Shown here piece after piece: positions 8,278 to 16,709 of a stretch of 64,000 nucleotides of DNA. A program made the position numbers and the translations under genes. Source of the DNA: CBDDCQ01 sp965226285 (GTDB taxonomy: Bacteria; Bacteroidota; Bacteroidia; Flavobacteriales; Ichthyobacteriaceae); contig CBDDCQ010000006.1 of NCBI GenBank assembly GCA_965226285.1, positions 248,001 through 312,000 of the forward strand. The letters are read 5' to 3'. The first letter of the stretch is position 1. Every line of letters starts with the position of its first letter. The notes under the pieces were generated by a model. That model had not been told where the DNA came from and made no database searches. It saw nothing but the letters and a program-made list of their open reading frames with translations.

Positions 8278-11200
8278 ATGAAAAAGATAAAGAACAGATA
8301 TTTTTTTGGTTTATTAGCATTCATATTTTCTATAAGCCAACTGACCCAATGTACTAAAGACGATAAATCTTCGGAAAAGAGCAAAGAGGCATCGATCATC
8401 TCCTTTGAATTAGGCACTTATAAAGGCAAGTTAAACGGCACCTCATTATTGATAGAGGTGCCCTATGGAACAAATATAAATTCTTTATCGGCAAAGGTAG
8501 AGTTATCGTCAAAGGCAACGATCAAACCCGACCCAACGACAGTGAAAGATTGGAGCAATCCAGTATCGTTTACAGTAACCGCAGAAAATGGAGAGAGCAA
8601 AAAATATACAGTAGAGGTAAAAATATTACTTCCAGTATTGACCTTTGAAAAACTGACCAAAGAATATACAAAAGGTGGGCATCTGAATGCTACAGAAATT
8701 CTAAATCATGTAAAAGGTGCAAAGGATGGCTATACTTTAAAAGAGATCACAAATCTGAATCCTAATGATATAGTAAGGGTCAATGGAAGTGCACCAAATT
8801 TAAGGTTAGCATTTAATCGGGCGGGCGTTTTTACGGCTTCGTTACGCTTAAAACACAATGCTACATCAGATTTGGATGTAACGCTCAGTAATGCAGCGTT
8901 TGAAATTACAAAGGGGGATGCTCCTTCGGATTTAAGCTGGAGAACACAAAGCAAGGTTTATCGTTCTGGAGATGAGATAAGCAACGTTGAATTATTAGGC
9001 GGTGTATCGGGTCCAAAAGAGGGCTATCGTGTAAAATCAGCACAGATTACCAATGATTCAGGGGGCAGTGGTGCAAGGGTTTCAGGAAGTGGTATTGGTG
9101 CTAAGATCGTTAATTATAGCAAAGCGACTATCTTGACGTTGACGCTTGTATTTGAGCATGATACAAAAGCAGATAAAACCTTTACAGGTGCAGAATTTGA
9201 AATTACAAAGGGGGCTGCCCCAAGTGATTTAACTTGGCGTAAACAAAGTAAGGCTTATAGTGCTGGAGGAGAGATCAGCAATGCAGCATTATTAAACGGT
9301 CTTAGCGGTACAAAAACAGGCTATCGTATTAGATCAGTACGGATTACCAGTGATACCTCAACCAGTGGTGCATCTGTTTCAGGGAGTGGTACTACAGCTA
9401 AGATCACTGGTTATACTAAAATGACTGTATTGACGTTGACACTTGTATTTGAACACGATGCAAAAGCAGATAAAACCTTTACAGGTGCAGAATTTGAAAT
9501 TACAAAGATGGCTGCTCCTGTAGATTTAAGTTGGGTTAAACAAAGTAAACTTTATAGTTCATCAGGTGAGATAAGCAATGCAGAAATCTTAGCAGGTGTT
9601 AAAGGTACCAAAGTAGGCTATCGTATTAAATCGGTACAAATTACAAGTGATTCAGAGAGTAGTGGTGCCTCTGTTTCAGGGTTGGGTACTGCAGCTAAGA
9701 TCATTAATTATAGCAAAGGCACTACCTTGACTTTGACACTTGTATTAGAACACGATATGAAAGCAGATAAAACGCTCAGTAATGCAGCGTTTGAAATTAG
9801 GAAGATGCCCGTACCGGCTGATTTGACTTGGCGTAAACAAAATAAGGTTTATAATGCTGGAGGAGAGATAAGCAACGCAGAATTATTAAACGGTCTTAGC
9901 GGTACAAAAACAGGCTATCGAATAAAAACAGTAACCATAAGTAATAAAGCAGGTACAGGAGCAAGGGTTTTAGGTAATGGCACTTCAGCTAAGATCGTGG
10001 GTTATACCAAGGCGGGTACTTTGACTTTATCGATTGTATTTGAACATGATACGAAAGAAGATAGAACCATAACGGGTGCAGAATTTGAAATTACGAAGGG
10101 TGCAACACCAAGTTTAAGTTGGACAAAGCAAACGAAGCCGTTTAGCAGTGGCATAGAAATTACGAATGTCGAACTATTAGCAGGCGTTACAGGTAGTGGC
10201 AAGACGGGTTACACCCTTAAAACCGTTACCATTATTAATACAAACGGTACAGGTGCGAGGGTTTCAGGGAGCGGTACTTCAGCTAAAATTACGAGTTATA
10301 CCAAAGTGGGTACGCTTACGCTTACCCTTGTGTTAGTACACGATACTAAAGACGATGTAACCCTTAGCAATGCACAGTTTGAAATTACAAAGGCGTCAGC
10401 ACCGCGTTTAACTTGGACGAAGCAAACGAAGCCGTTTAGCAGTGGTGGCGAAATTACCAATGCCAATCTATTAACAGGCGTTACGGGCAGTGGTAAGAAT
10501 GGATACACCCTTAAAACCGTTAACATTACCCATACAAACGGTACAGGAGCAAGGGTTTCAGGGAGTGGTACAACGGCTAAAATTACGAGTTATAACAAAA
10601 TTGGTACGCTTACGCTCACCCTTGCTTTAGCACACCACAGCAAAGAAGATGTAACCCTTACAGGTGCACAGTTTGAAATTACGAAGGCGTCAGCACCGCT
10701 TTTAAGTTGGACGAATCAGACGAAGCCGTTTAGCAGTGGTGACGAAATTACCAATGCCGAGCTATTAGCAGGCGTTACGGGTAGTGGTAAGAATGGATAC
10801 ACCATTAAAACTGTTACCATTACGAATAAAAACGGTACAAGTGCGACTGTTTCAGGGAGCGGTACTTCAGCTAAAATTACGAGTTATAATAAAGTAGGTA
10901 CGCTTACGCCCACTCTTGTGTTAGCACACCCCAACAAAGCAGATGCTACTATTTCAAATGCACAGTTTCATATTTATAGAGATATTTTTACGATAAGTAG
11001 TGGTGGAGAAGTAACCATTAAAACAAGCGTTGACAGAAATAGTTTAATAACAGTAACCATTCCTTATATGATCAATAGTACCACCGTAACCAGTATTGGA
11101 GAGATGGCATTTTTTAGTTCTATGAAACTTACCAGTATTACGATTCCTAATTCCGTAACCAGTATTGGAAATTCGGTATTTAGTGGTTGTAAATTACTTA

Positions 11201-11838
11201 CTAGTGTTACGATTCCTAATTCCGTAACCAGTATTGGAAATTCGGTATTTAGTGGTTGTAAATTACTTACTAGTGTTACGATTCCTAATTCCGTAACCAG
11301 TATTGGAAAGAATGCATTTGCTAGATGTACTTCACTTACCCGTATTACGATTCCTAATTCCGTAACCAGTATTGGAATTGCGATATTTTATGAATGTACT
11401 TCACTTACCAGTATTGTGATTCCTAATTCACTAACCAGTATTGGAGACACGACATTTTCTGGTTGTACTTCACTTACCAGTATTACGATTCCTAATTCCG
11501 TAACCAGTATTGGAGACACGGTATTTTATGATTGTACTTCACTTACCAGTATTACGATTCCTAATTCCGTAACCAGTATTGGAGATTCGGCATTTGAAGA
11601 ATGTAGTTCACTTACCAGTATTACGATTCCTAATAAGGTAAACAGTATTGGAAACAGGATATTTAAAAATTGTAGCTCCCTCATTACTATCAAACTGCCT
11701 AATTCCATAACCACTATTGGAGATGAGCCATTTACAGGTTGTAGCAGTCTCACTACCATACATGTACCTAATGCAGAAGTGTCTGGTTGGCAAGCGAACC
11801 TAAAAATAGGTAATCGTGCATCAGTGGTGGGGTATTAA
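8278..11838 (+). CDS. Surface lipoprotein with DUF5018-like domain, 8 Ig-like repeats and 10 BspA-type leucine-rich repeats
   Basis: The start is ATG 8278 (1186 aa); a longer frame from TTG 8215 would overlap the promoter. The N terminus KKIKNRYFFGLLAFIFSISQ followed by LTQC is a lipoprotein signal peptide with Cys at residue 25. Residues about 38-112 (ASIISFELGTYKGKLNG, VPYGTNINSL, FTVTAENG) look like DUF5018. Then come eight repeats of about 90-100 residues of the type L-W-x-KQ-x-K-x-Y/F-S-x-GGEISNAELL, ending in F-x-GAEFEITK, which resemble Ig-like or cadherin-like modules. Residues from about 937 form ten 23-residue leucine-rich repeats (VTSIGxxAFxxCTSLTSITIPNS). A surface adhesin or antigen is plausible; no partner is known. 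The gene looks richer in GC than its neighbours. It is a paralog of the next gene. Confidence 0.9.
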   Translation: MKKIKNRYFFGLLAFIFSISQLTQCTKDDKSSEKSKEASIISFELGTYKGKLNGTSLLIEVPYGTNINSLSAKVELSSKATIKPDPTTVKDWSNPVSFTVTAENGESKKYTVEVKILLPVLTFEKLTKEYTKGGHLNATEILNHVKGAKDGYTLKEITNLNPNDIVRVNGSAPNLRLAFNRAGVFTASLRLKHNATSDLDVTLSNAAFEITKGDAPSDLSWRTQSKVYRSGDEISNVELLGGVSGPKEGYRVKSAQITNDSGGSGARVSGSGIGAKIVNYSKATILTLTLVFEHDTKADKTFTGAEFEITKGAAPSDLTWRKQSKAYSAGGEISNAALLNGLSGTKTGYRIRSVRITSDTSTSGASVSGSGTTAKITGYTKMTVLTLTLVFEHDAKADKTFTGAEFEITKMAAPVDLSWVKQSKLYSSSGEISNAEILAGVKGTKVGYRIKSVQITSDSESSGASVSGLGTAAKIINYSKGTTLTLTLVLEHDMKADKTLSNAAFEIRKMPVPADLTWRKQNKVYNAGGEISNAELLNGLSGTKTGYRIKTVTISNKAGTGARVLGNGTSAKIVGYTKAGTLTLSIVFEHDTKEDRTITGAEFEITKGATPSLSWTKQTKPFSSGIEITNVELLAGVTGSGKTGYTLKTVTIINTNGTGARVSGSGTSAKITSYTKVGTLTLTLVLVHDTKDDVTLSNAQFEITKASAPRLTWTKQTKPFSSGGEITNANLLTGVTGSGKNGYTLKTVNITHTNGTGARVSGSGTTAKITSYNKIGTLTLTLALAHHSKEDVTLTGAQFEITKASAPLLSWTNQTKPFSSGDEITNAELLAGVTGSGKNGYTIKTVTITNKNGTSATVSGSGTSAKITSYNKVGTLTPTLVLAHPNKADATISNAQFHIYRDIFTISSGGEVTIKTSVDRNSLITVTIPYMINSTTVTSIGEMAFFSSMKLTSITIPNSVTSIGNSVFSGCKLLTSVTIPNSVTSIGNSVFSGCKLLTSVTIPNSVTSIGKNAFARCTSLTRITIPNSVTSIGIAIFYECTSLTSIVIPNSLTSIGDTTFSGCTSLTSITIPNSVTSIGDTVFYDCTSLTSITIPNSVTSIGDSAFEECSSLTSITIPNKVNSIGNRIFKNCSSLITIKLPNSITTIGDEPFTGCSSLTTIHVPNAEVSGWQANLKIGNRASVVGY
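8638..10980 (+). repeat. Array of 8 Ig-like protein repeats
   Basis: Eight degenerate tandem units of about 270-300 bp start with codons for L-T/S-W/F. The last three (from about 10110) are nearly the same DNA, with fgagtta-like cores such as aagccgtttagcagtggt. Units 5 to 8 closely match units in the neighbouring paralog, suggesting exchange between the two genes. Confidence 0.85.
11086..11775 (+). repeat. Array of ten 69-bp leucine-rich repeats
   Basis: Each unit encodes 23 residues (VTSIG..F..C..LTSITIPNS). Units at 11152-11220 and 11221-11289 are identical over all 69 bp, so one was copied very recently. The others differ mainly at the variable positions around the Phe and Cys codons. 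Confidence 0.92.
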
Positions 11839-11875
11839 GGTAAATTAAAGTGATGTTCATCATTCTATAAAAAGC

Positions 11876-11902
11876 AAGTAGGGACAGGTCCCTACTTTTT
11901 TG
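11876..11902 (+). terminator. Rho-independent terminator of the first surface lipoprotein gene
   Basis: AAGTAGGGA (11876-11884), loop CAGG, TCCCTACTT (11889-11897) and a T run, 37 bp after the stop codon. Confidence 0.85.
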
Positions 11903-11903
11903 C

Positions 11904-12121
11904 GTATTTATTCCCCTTTTTTAAAGGGGTCAGCACAAACACACAGAGCAAGTTGCGTATTTATTCCCCTTTTTTAAAGGGACACAAAGAGGATTTCCCC
12001 CTTTTTAAGGGGGAAACAAAGGGGGTTAAAAGGGGCACTAAGAGGGTGTTCAGACCACCCCCAGCCCCTCCTTATCAGGAGGGGAGCTAATAGCGTATGT
12101 ATTCCCCCTTTTTAAAGGGGG
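11904..12121. repeat. GC-rich palindromic intergenic repeat cluster
   Basis: The stretch contains several hairpin-forming pieces: ccccttttttaaagggg-like palindromes near 11912, 11972, 11998 and 12103, a GGGTG-ttcaga-CCACCC hairpin at 12044-12060, and CCCCTCCT-tatc-AGGAGGGG at 12066-12085. The last 78 bases (12044-12121) recur at 16126-16202. Similar GC-rich palindromes are common between genes in Bacteroidota and behave like REP or MITE elements. No coding sequence is seen. This fills most of the gap between the two surface genes. Confidence 0.75.
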
Positions 12122-12189
12122 ATTTTACCAAAGATGCCCCCTACTAAAATAATTTCTCTTTTGTACCTGTTTTGAGACTCAAAAAAAAA
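12122..12189 (+). repeat. Duplicated upstream block, copy 2 (identical to 8139-8206)
   Basis: This is the second copy of the 68-bp block in front of a surface lipoprotein gene. It starts at the right edge of the palindromic cluster, without a gap. Confidence 0.85.
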
Positions 12190-12196
12190 TTATTTT

Positions 12197-12232
12197 TTTG
12201 TTCATTAATTATTATTTTATTTATTAATTTTG
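12197..12232 (+). promoter_or_regulatory. Promoter of the second surface lipoprotein gene
   Basis: TTTG (12197-12200) and TAATTTTG (12225-12232) mirror the promoter of the first gene, but with a 24-bp spacer. Downstream, the leader is longer than in the first gene and the ATG found there is lost. Confidence 0.5.
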
Positions 12233-12261
12233 CATCTTATTAAATCAATGATAATTTATCA

Positions 12262-15200
12262 TTGATAATTACTAATATTTATAATAAGGAGAATTTAATT
12301 TTAAAAAATAAAATTACAAAAATAAAGAATAGATATTTTTTTGGTTTATTAGCACTCATATTTTCTATTACCCAACTGACTCAATGTACTAAAGACGATA
12401 AGCCTGACGAAAAGAGCAAAGAGGCATCCATCATCTCCTTTGAATTAGGCACTTATAAAGGAAAGTTAAACGGCACATCCTTATTGATAGAGGTTCCTTA
12501 TGGAACGGATATAAATTCTTTATCGGCAAAGGTAGAGTTATCGGCAAAGGCAACGATCAAACCCGACCCAACGAAAGTGAAAGATTGGAGCAATCCAGTA
12601 TCCTTTACGGTAACCGCAGAAAATGGAAAAGATAGCAAGAAATATACAGTAGAGGTAAAAATATTACCTCCAGTATTGACCTTTGAAAAACTGACCAAAG
12701 AATATACAAAAGGTGGACGTTTGAATGCTACAGAAATTCTAAAGCATGTAAAAGGTGCAAAGGCAAGCTATACTTTAAAAGAGATCACAAATCTGAATCC
12801 TAATGATATAGTAACGGTCAATGGAAGTGCGCCAAATCTAAGATTAGAATTTAATCGAGTGGGCGTTTTTACGGCTTCGTTGGGTTTAAAACACAATGCT
12901 ACATCAGATTTGGATGTAACCATAAGTAATGCAGCGTTTGAAATTACAAAGGGGGTTGCTCCTTTGGATTTAAGCTGGAGCAAACAAAGCAAGGTTTACA
13001 GTCCCGCAGGAGAGATCAGCAATGCAGAATTATTAACAGGACTTGACGGAACAAAAACAGGCTATACCATTAAAACAGTAACCATCAGTGATGCAGGAGG
13101 CACAGGCGCAAGGGTTTCAGGGAGTGGCACTTCAGCTAAGATCGTTGGTTATACTCAGGCAGGTAACTTGACCTTAACACTTGTATTTGAGCACGCTACC
13201 AAAGCAGATAAAACCATAACGAGTGCACAATTTGAAATTACTGAGGGCTTAACTTGGCGCAAACAAAGCAAGGTTTATGGTTCGGGAGGAGAGATAAGCA
13301 ACGTTGAACTATTAGGCGGTCTGCAGGGACCAAAAGAGGGCTATCGTATCAAATCAGTACAGATTACAAATGATTCATCAACAAGTGGTGCAAGGGTTTC
13401 AGGGAGTGGTACTGCAGCTAAGATCATTAATTATAGCAAAGCAGTTACCTTGACGTTGACGCTTGTATTTGAACACGCTACCAAAGCAGAAAAAACCATA
13501 ACGGGTGCACAATTTGAAATTACGAAGATGGCTGCACCTACCAATTTAACTTGGGTAAAACAATTGAAGAGGTATCGTTCTGGTGAAGAGATAAGCAACG
13601 TTGAATTGTTGTCAGGTCTCGAAGGTTCAAAAGTAGGGTATCGGATTAAAAGTGTAGCGATTACAAGTGACTCCTCAAGTAGTGGTGCGAGGGTTTCAGG
13701 GAGTAGTACTGCAGCTAAGATCATTAATTATAGCAAAGCGACTATTTTGACGTTGACACTTGTATTTGAACACGATACCAAAGTAGATAAAACTATAACG
13801 GGTGCACAATTTGAACTTACCAGTGGAGCTGTATCTGTACCTTTAACTTGGAGCAGACAAAGCAAGGTTTATAGTGTTTCAGGAGAGATAAGCAACGTTG
13901 AATTATTGGGCGGTGTGAGAGGTACAAAAGACGGCTATCGTATCAAAACCGTACAGATTACGGGTGATTCCTCAACCAGTGGTGCGAGGGTTTCAGGGAG
14001 TGGTACTGCAGCTAAAATCATTGGTTACGGCAAAGCTACTATTTTGACGTTGACGCTTGTACTTCAGCACGCTACCAAAGCAGAAAAAACGCTCAGTAGT
14101 GCAGTGTTTGAAATTAGAAAGATGCCCGTACCGGCTGATTTGACTTGGCGTAAACAAAATAAGGTTTATAGTGATAGAGGAGAGATAAGCAACGCAGAAT
14201 TATTAAACGGTCTTAGCGGTACAAAAACAGGCTATCGAATAAAAACAGTAGCCATAAGTAATAAAGCAGGTACAGGAGCAAGGGTTTTAGGTAATGGCAC
14301 TTCAGCTAAGATCGTCAGTTATACCAAGGCGGGTACTTTGACTTTATCGATTGTATTTGAACACGATACCAAAGAGGATAAAAACATTACTGGTGCGGAG
14401 TTTGAAATTACGAAGGCGTCAGCATCGCGTTTAACTTGGACGAAGCAAAGGAAGGCGTTTAGCAGTGGTGGCGAAATTACCAATACGCATTTATTAGCAG
14501 GCGTTACAGGTAGTGGCAAGACGGGTTACACCCTTAAAACCGTTAACATTGCCAATACAAACGGTACAGGTGCGCGTGTTTCAGGGAGCGGTACTTCAGC
14601 TAAAATTACGAGTTATACCAAAGTGGGTACGCTTACGCTTACCCTTGTGTTAGTACACGATACTAAAGACGATGTAACCCTTAGAAATGCACAGTTTGAA
14701 ATTACGAAGGCGTCAGCACCGCGTTTAACTTGGACGAAGCAAAGGAAGGCGTTTAGCAGTGGTGGCGAAATTACCAATGCCAATCTATTAGCAGGCGTTA
14801 CGGGTAGTGGTAAGAATGGATACACCATTAAAACCGTTAATATTACTAATTATGGTGGCATGACCAGTGCGCGGGTTTTAGGAAGCGGCAGAGCAGCTAA
14901 AATTACGAGTTATCTCAAAATTGGTACGCTTACGCTCACCCTTGTGTTAGCACACGATACTAAAGACGATGTACCCCTTACAGGTGCACATTTTGAAATT
15001 ACAAAGGGCGGTGCGGAAAGTTTAACTTGGACGAAGCAAACGAAGCCGTTTAGCAGTAGTGGCGAAATTACCAATGCCGATCTATTAGCAGGCGTTACAG
15101 GAAGCGGTAAGACAGGCTACACCATTAAAACCGTTAACATTACGAATAAAAACGGTACAAGTGCGACTGTTTCAGGGAGCGGTACTTCAGCTAAAATTAC

Positions 15201-16089
15201 GAGTTATAATAAAGCAGGTACGCTTACGCTCACCCTTGTGTTAGCACACCCCAACAAAGCAGATGCTACTATTTCAAATGCACAGTTTCATATTTATAAA
15301 GATATTTTTACAATAAGTAGTAGTGGGGAAGTAACACTTAAAGCAAGCGTTGACAAAAATAGTTTAACAACAGTAACCATTCCTTATATGATTAGTGGTA
15401 CCACCGTAACCAGTATTGGAGAGATAGCATTTTATGCTTGTGATAAACTTACCAGTATTATGATTCCTAATTCCGTAACCAGTATTGGAAGGCAGGCATT
15501 TTCTCGTTGTACTTCACTTACCAGTATTACGATGGGTAATTCCGTAACCAGTATTGGAAGGCAGGCATTTGATCGTTGTACTTCACTTACCAGTATCACG
15601 ATTCCTAATAAGGTAACCAGTATTGGAAATTCGGCATTTTCTGAATGTACTTCACTTACCAGTATTATGATTGGTAATTCCGTAACCAGTATTGGAGTTT
15701 TGACATTTTCTGAATGTACTTCACTTACCAGTATTACGATGGGTAATTCCGTAACCAGTATTGGAACTTCGGCATTTTGGTCTTGTACTTCACTTACCAG
15801 TATTACGATTCCTAATTCCGTAACCAGTATTGGATATGGGGCATTTAGAGATTGTAGAAATCTTACCAATATTACGATGGGTAATTCCGTAACCAGTATT
15901 GGACAGTGGATATTTTATGGTTGTACCTCCCTCATTGTTATCAAACTGCCTAATTCCATAACAACTATTGGAAATGAGCCATTTTATAATTGTAGCAAGC
16001 TCACTACCATAGAGGTACCTACAGCTAATATAACTCTTTGGCAAGCGAACCTAAAAAAAGGTAATACTGCATCAGTGGTGGGGTATTAA
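12262..16089 (+). CDS. Surface lipoprotein paralog with DUF5018-like domain, 9 Ig-like repeats and 9 BspA-type leucine-rich repeats; start codon uncertain
   Basis: The protein is a close paralog of the one at 8278: signal peptide NRYFFGLLALIFSITQ then LTQC, a DUF5018-like domain (ASIISFELGTYKGKLNG), nine Ig-like repeats of the LTWxKQxKxYSxxGEISNAELL type, and nine 23-residue leucine-rich repeats with variants such as ITMGNS. The codon matching the first gene's ATG is ATT here (12313). The only usual start in frame is TTG 12262, giving a signal peptide with a long N-region (1275 aa). A good AAGGAG at 12286-12291 precedes an ATT codon at 12298, which could be a rare start. So expression may be weak or lost although the frame is intact. 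Probably a surface antigen or adhesin. Confidence 0.82.
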   Translation: MIITNIYNKENLILKNKITKIKNRYFFGLLALIFSITQLTQCTKDDKPDEKSKEASIISFELGTYKGKLNGTSLLIEVPYGTDINSLSAKVELSAKATIKPDPTKVKDWSNPVSFTVTAENGKDSKKYTVEVKILPPVLTFEKLTKEYTKGGRLNATEILKHVKGAKASYTLKEITNLNPNDIVTVNGSAPNLRLEFNRVGVFTASLGLKHNATSDLDVTISNAAFEITKGVAPLDLSWSKQSKVYSPAGEISNAELLTGLDGTKTGYTIKTVTISDAGGTGARVSGSGTSAKIVGYTQAGNLTLTLVFEHATKADKTITSAQFEITEGLTWRKQSKVYGSGGEISNVELLGGLQGPKEGYRIKSVQITNDSSTSGARVSGSGTAAKIINYSKAVTLTLTLVFEHATKAEKTITGAQFEITKMAAPTNLTWVKQLKRYRSGEEISNVELLSGLEGSKVGYRIKSVAITSDSSSSGARVSGSSTAAKIINYSKATILTLTLVFEHDTKVDKTITGAQFELTSGAVSVPLTWSRQSKVYSVSGEISNVELLGGVRGTKDGYRIKTVQITGDSSTSGARVSGSGTAAKIIGYGKATILTLTLVLQHATKAEKTLSSAVFEIRKMPVPADLTWRKQNKVYSDRGEISNAELLNGLSGTKTGYRIKTVAISNKAGTGARVLGNGTSAKIVSYTKAGTLTLSIVFEHDTKEDKNITGAEFEITKASASRLTWTKQRKAFSSGGEITNTHLLAGVTGSGKTGYTLKTVNIANTNGTGARVSGSGTSAKITSYTKVGTLTLTLVLVHDTKDDVTLRNAQFEITKASAPRLTWTKQRKAFSSGGEITNANLLAGVTGSGKNGYTIKTVNITNYGGMTSARVLGSGRAAKITSYLKIGTLTLTLVLAHDTKDDVPLTGAHFEITKGGAESLTWTKQTKPFSSSGEITNADLLAGVTGSGKTGYTIKTVNITNKNGTSATVSGSGTSAKITSYNKAGTLTLTLVLAHPNKADATISNAQFHIYKDIFTISSSGEVTLKASVDKNSLTTVTIPYMISGTTVTSIGEIAFYACDKLTSIMIPNSVTSIGRQAFSRCTSLTSITMGNSVTSIGRQAFDRCTSLTSITIPNKVTSIGNSAFSECTSLTSIMIGNSVTSIGVLTFSECTSLTSITMGNSVTSIGTSAFWSCTSLTSITIPNSVTSIGYGAFRDCRNLTNITMGNSVTSIGQWIFYGCTSLIVIKLPNSITTIGNEPFYNCSKLTTIEVPTANITLWQANLKKGNTASVVGY
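12286..12291 (+). promoter_or_regulatory. Possible Shine-Dalgarno in front of a non-standard start
   Basis: AAGGAG lies 6 bp before an in-frame ATT codon (12298) and inside the frame that starts with TTG 12262. Strong Shine-Dalgarno sites are rare in this window, so it may mark the real start of the second surface gene. Confidence 0.35.
12676..15300 (+). repeat. Array of 9 Ig-like protein repeats
   Basis: Nine tandem units of about 270-300 bp. Units near 14430 and 14720 share long identical DNA (cgaagcaaaggaaggcgttt in both), and several units match the other surface gene more closely than their own neighbours. Confidence 0.85.
15406..16026 (+). repeat. Array of nine 69-bp leucine-rich repeats
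   Basis: Each unit encodes 23 residues. Two alternating ends occur, TIPNS and TMGNS or MIGNS; the MGN type is absent from the first gene. Low sequence complexity also leaves a long open frame on the other strand (15432-15869), which is not a gene. Confidence 0.92.
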
Positions 16090-16125
16090 GGTAAATTAAA
16101 GTGATGTTCATCATGGTATCAAAGG

Positions 16126-16202
16126 GGGTGTTCAGACCACCCCAGCCCCTCCTTATCAGGAGGGGAGCTAATAGCGTGTGTATTACCCCTTTTTAAAGGG
16201 GG
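16126..16202. repeat. GC-rich palindromic intergenic repeat, second copy
   Basis: This matches 12044-12121 closely, including CCCCTCCT-tatc-AGGAGGGG. It starts directly after tcatcatggtatcaaag, the flank that at 8033-8050 is followed by the terminator hairpin. Here the terminator is missing and the repeat stands in its place, which looks like an insertion or replacement event. Confidence 0.78.
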
Positions 16203-16214
16203 ACAAAGGGGTGT

Positions 16215-16340
16215 TATGGTTGTAGCAAACTTACCAGTATTACGATTCCTGATTCGGTAACCTATATAGAGGGGGTATTTGATGGAGGCAATAAACTTAA
16301 AATAAATAAAAAAGAGATAATTTTTTGTGTTGTTTTTAAG
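16215..16340 (+). pseudogene. Leucine-rich-repeat gene remnant
   Basis: The frame reads YGCSKLTSITIPDSVTYIEG and continues VFDGGNKLKINKKEIIFCVV without a start codon. It holds one recognisable BspA-type repeat and a diverged half-repeat. It is a scrap of a third or fourth surface-protein gene, ending just before a terminator. Confidence 0.72.
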
Positions 16341-16371
16341 GTAAGGAGTTCTTTAATTCCTTACTTTTTTT
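16341..16371 (+). terminator. Rho-independent terminator
   Basis: GTAAGGA (16341-16347) pairs with TCCTTAC (16358-16364), followed by seven T. It differs in sequence from the terminator after the first surface gene and would end transcription from the second gene or the remnant. The rest of the gap to 16710 is AT-rich, with only a possible TATTTTTG promoter element at 16585-16592. Confidence 0.75.
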
Positions 16372-16709
16372 GTTTCTTTTACTTTTTTTGTTCTAAATAG
16401 TTCTAAATAAAAGAGAGATAAAAAAAAGGCTACCCGTTTGGATATCCTTCTAGTTCTTTTCTTTGCTTAAAATAGTGGATAGCAAAAGAAACATGATGCA
16501 CTAAGGGGTAAAGATAATAAAAAAAAGGATAATTGCAAAAAAAGATATTTTTTTATTAGATTCTCAGAAAGTTAAAAAAACATGTATTTTTGTGCGCGAA
16601 AAAAATCTATTAAAAAAATAATTAAAAAGATTTGGACTATTAAAAGTACAAGGAACACAGAGAGCATAAAGGAATAATAACTAATAACACCATAGCGGGT
16701 GATAACTAT

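Noticed and set aside
8220..8417. Short minus-strand frames inside the first surface gene
   Set aside because: They lie in the shadow of the well supported plus-strand gene and have no family resemblance.
11086..11775. CRISPR-like regular repeats
   Set aside because: The 69-bp units are coding, contiguous and have no unique spacers; they encode BspA-type leucine-rich repeats. The same holds for 15406-16026.
15432..15869. Open frame of 145 codons on the minus strand across the leucine-rich-repeat array
   Set aside because: It repeats with the 69-bp period of the plus-strand array and is only a consequence of the repeated codons. It has no promoter or known domain.
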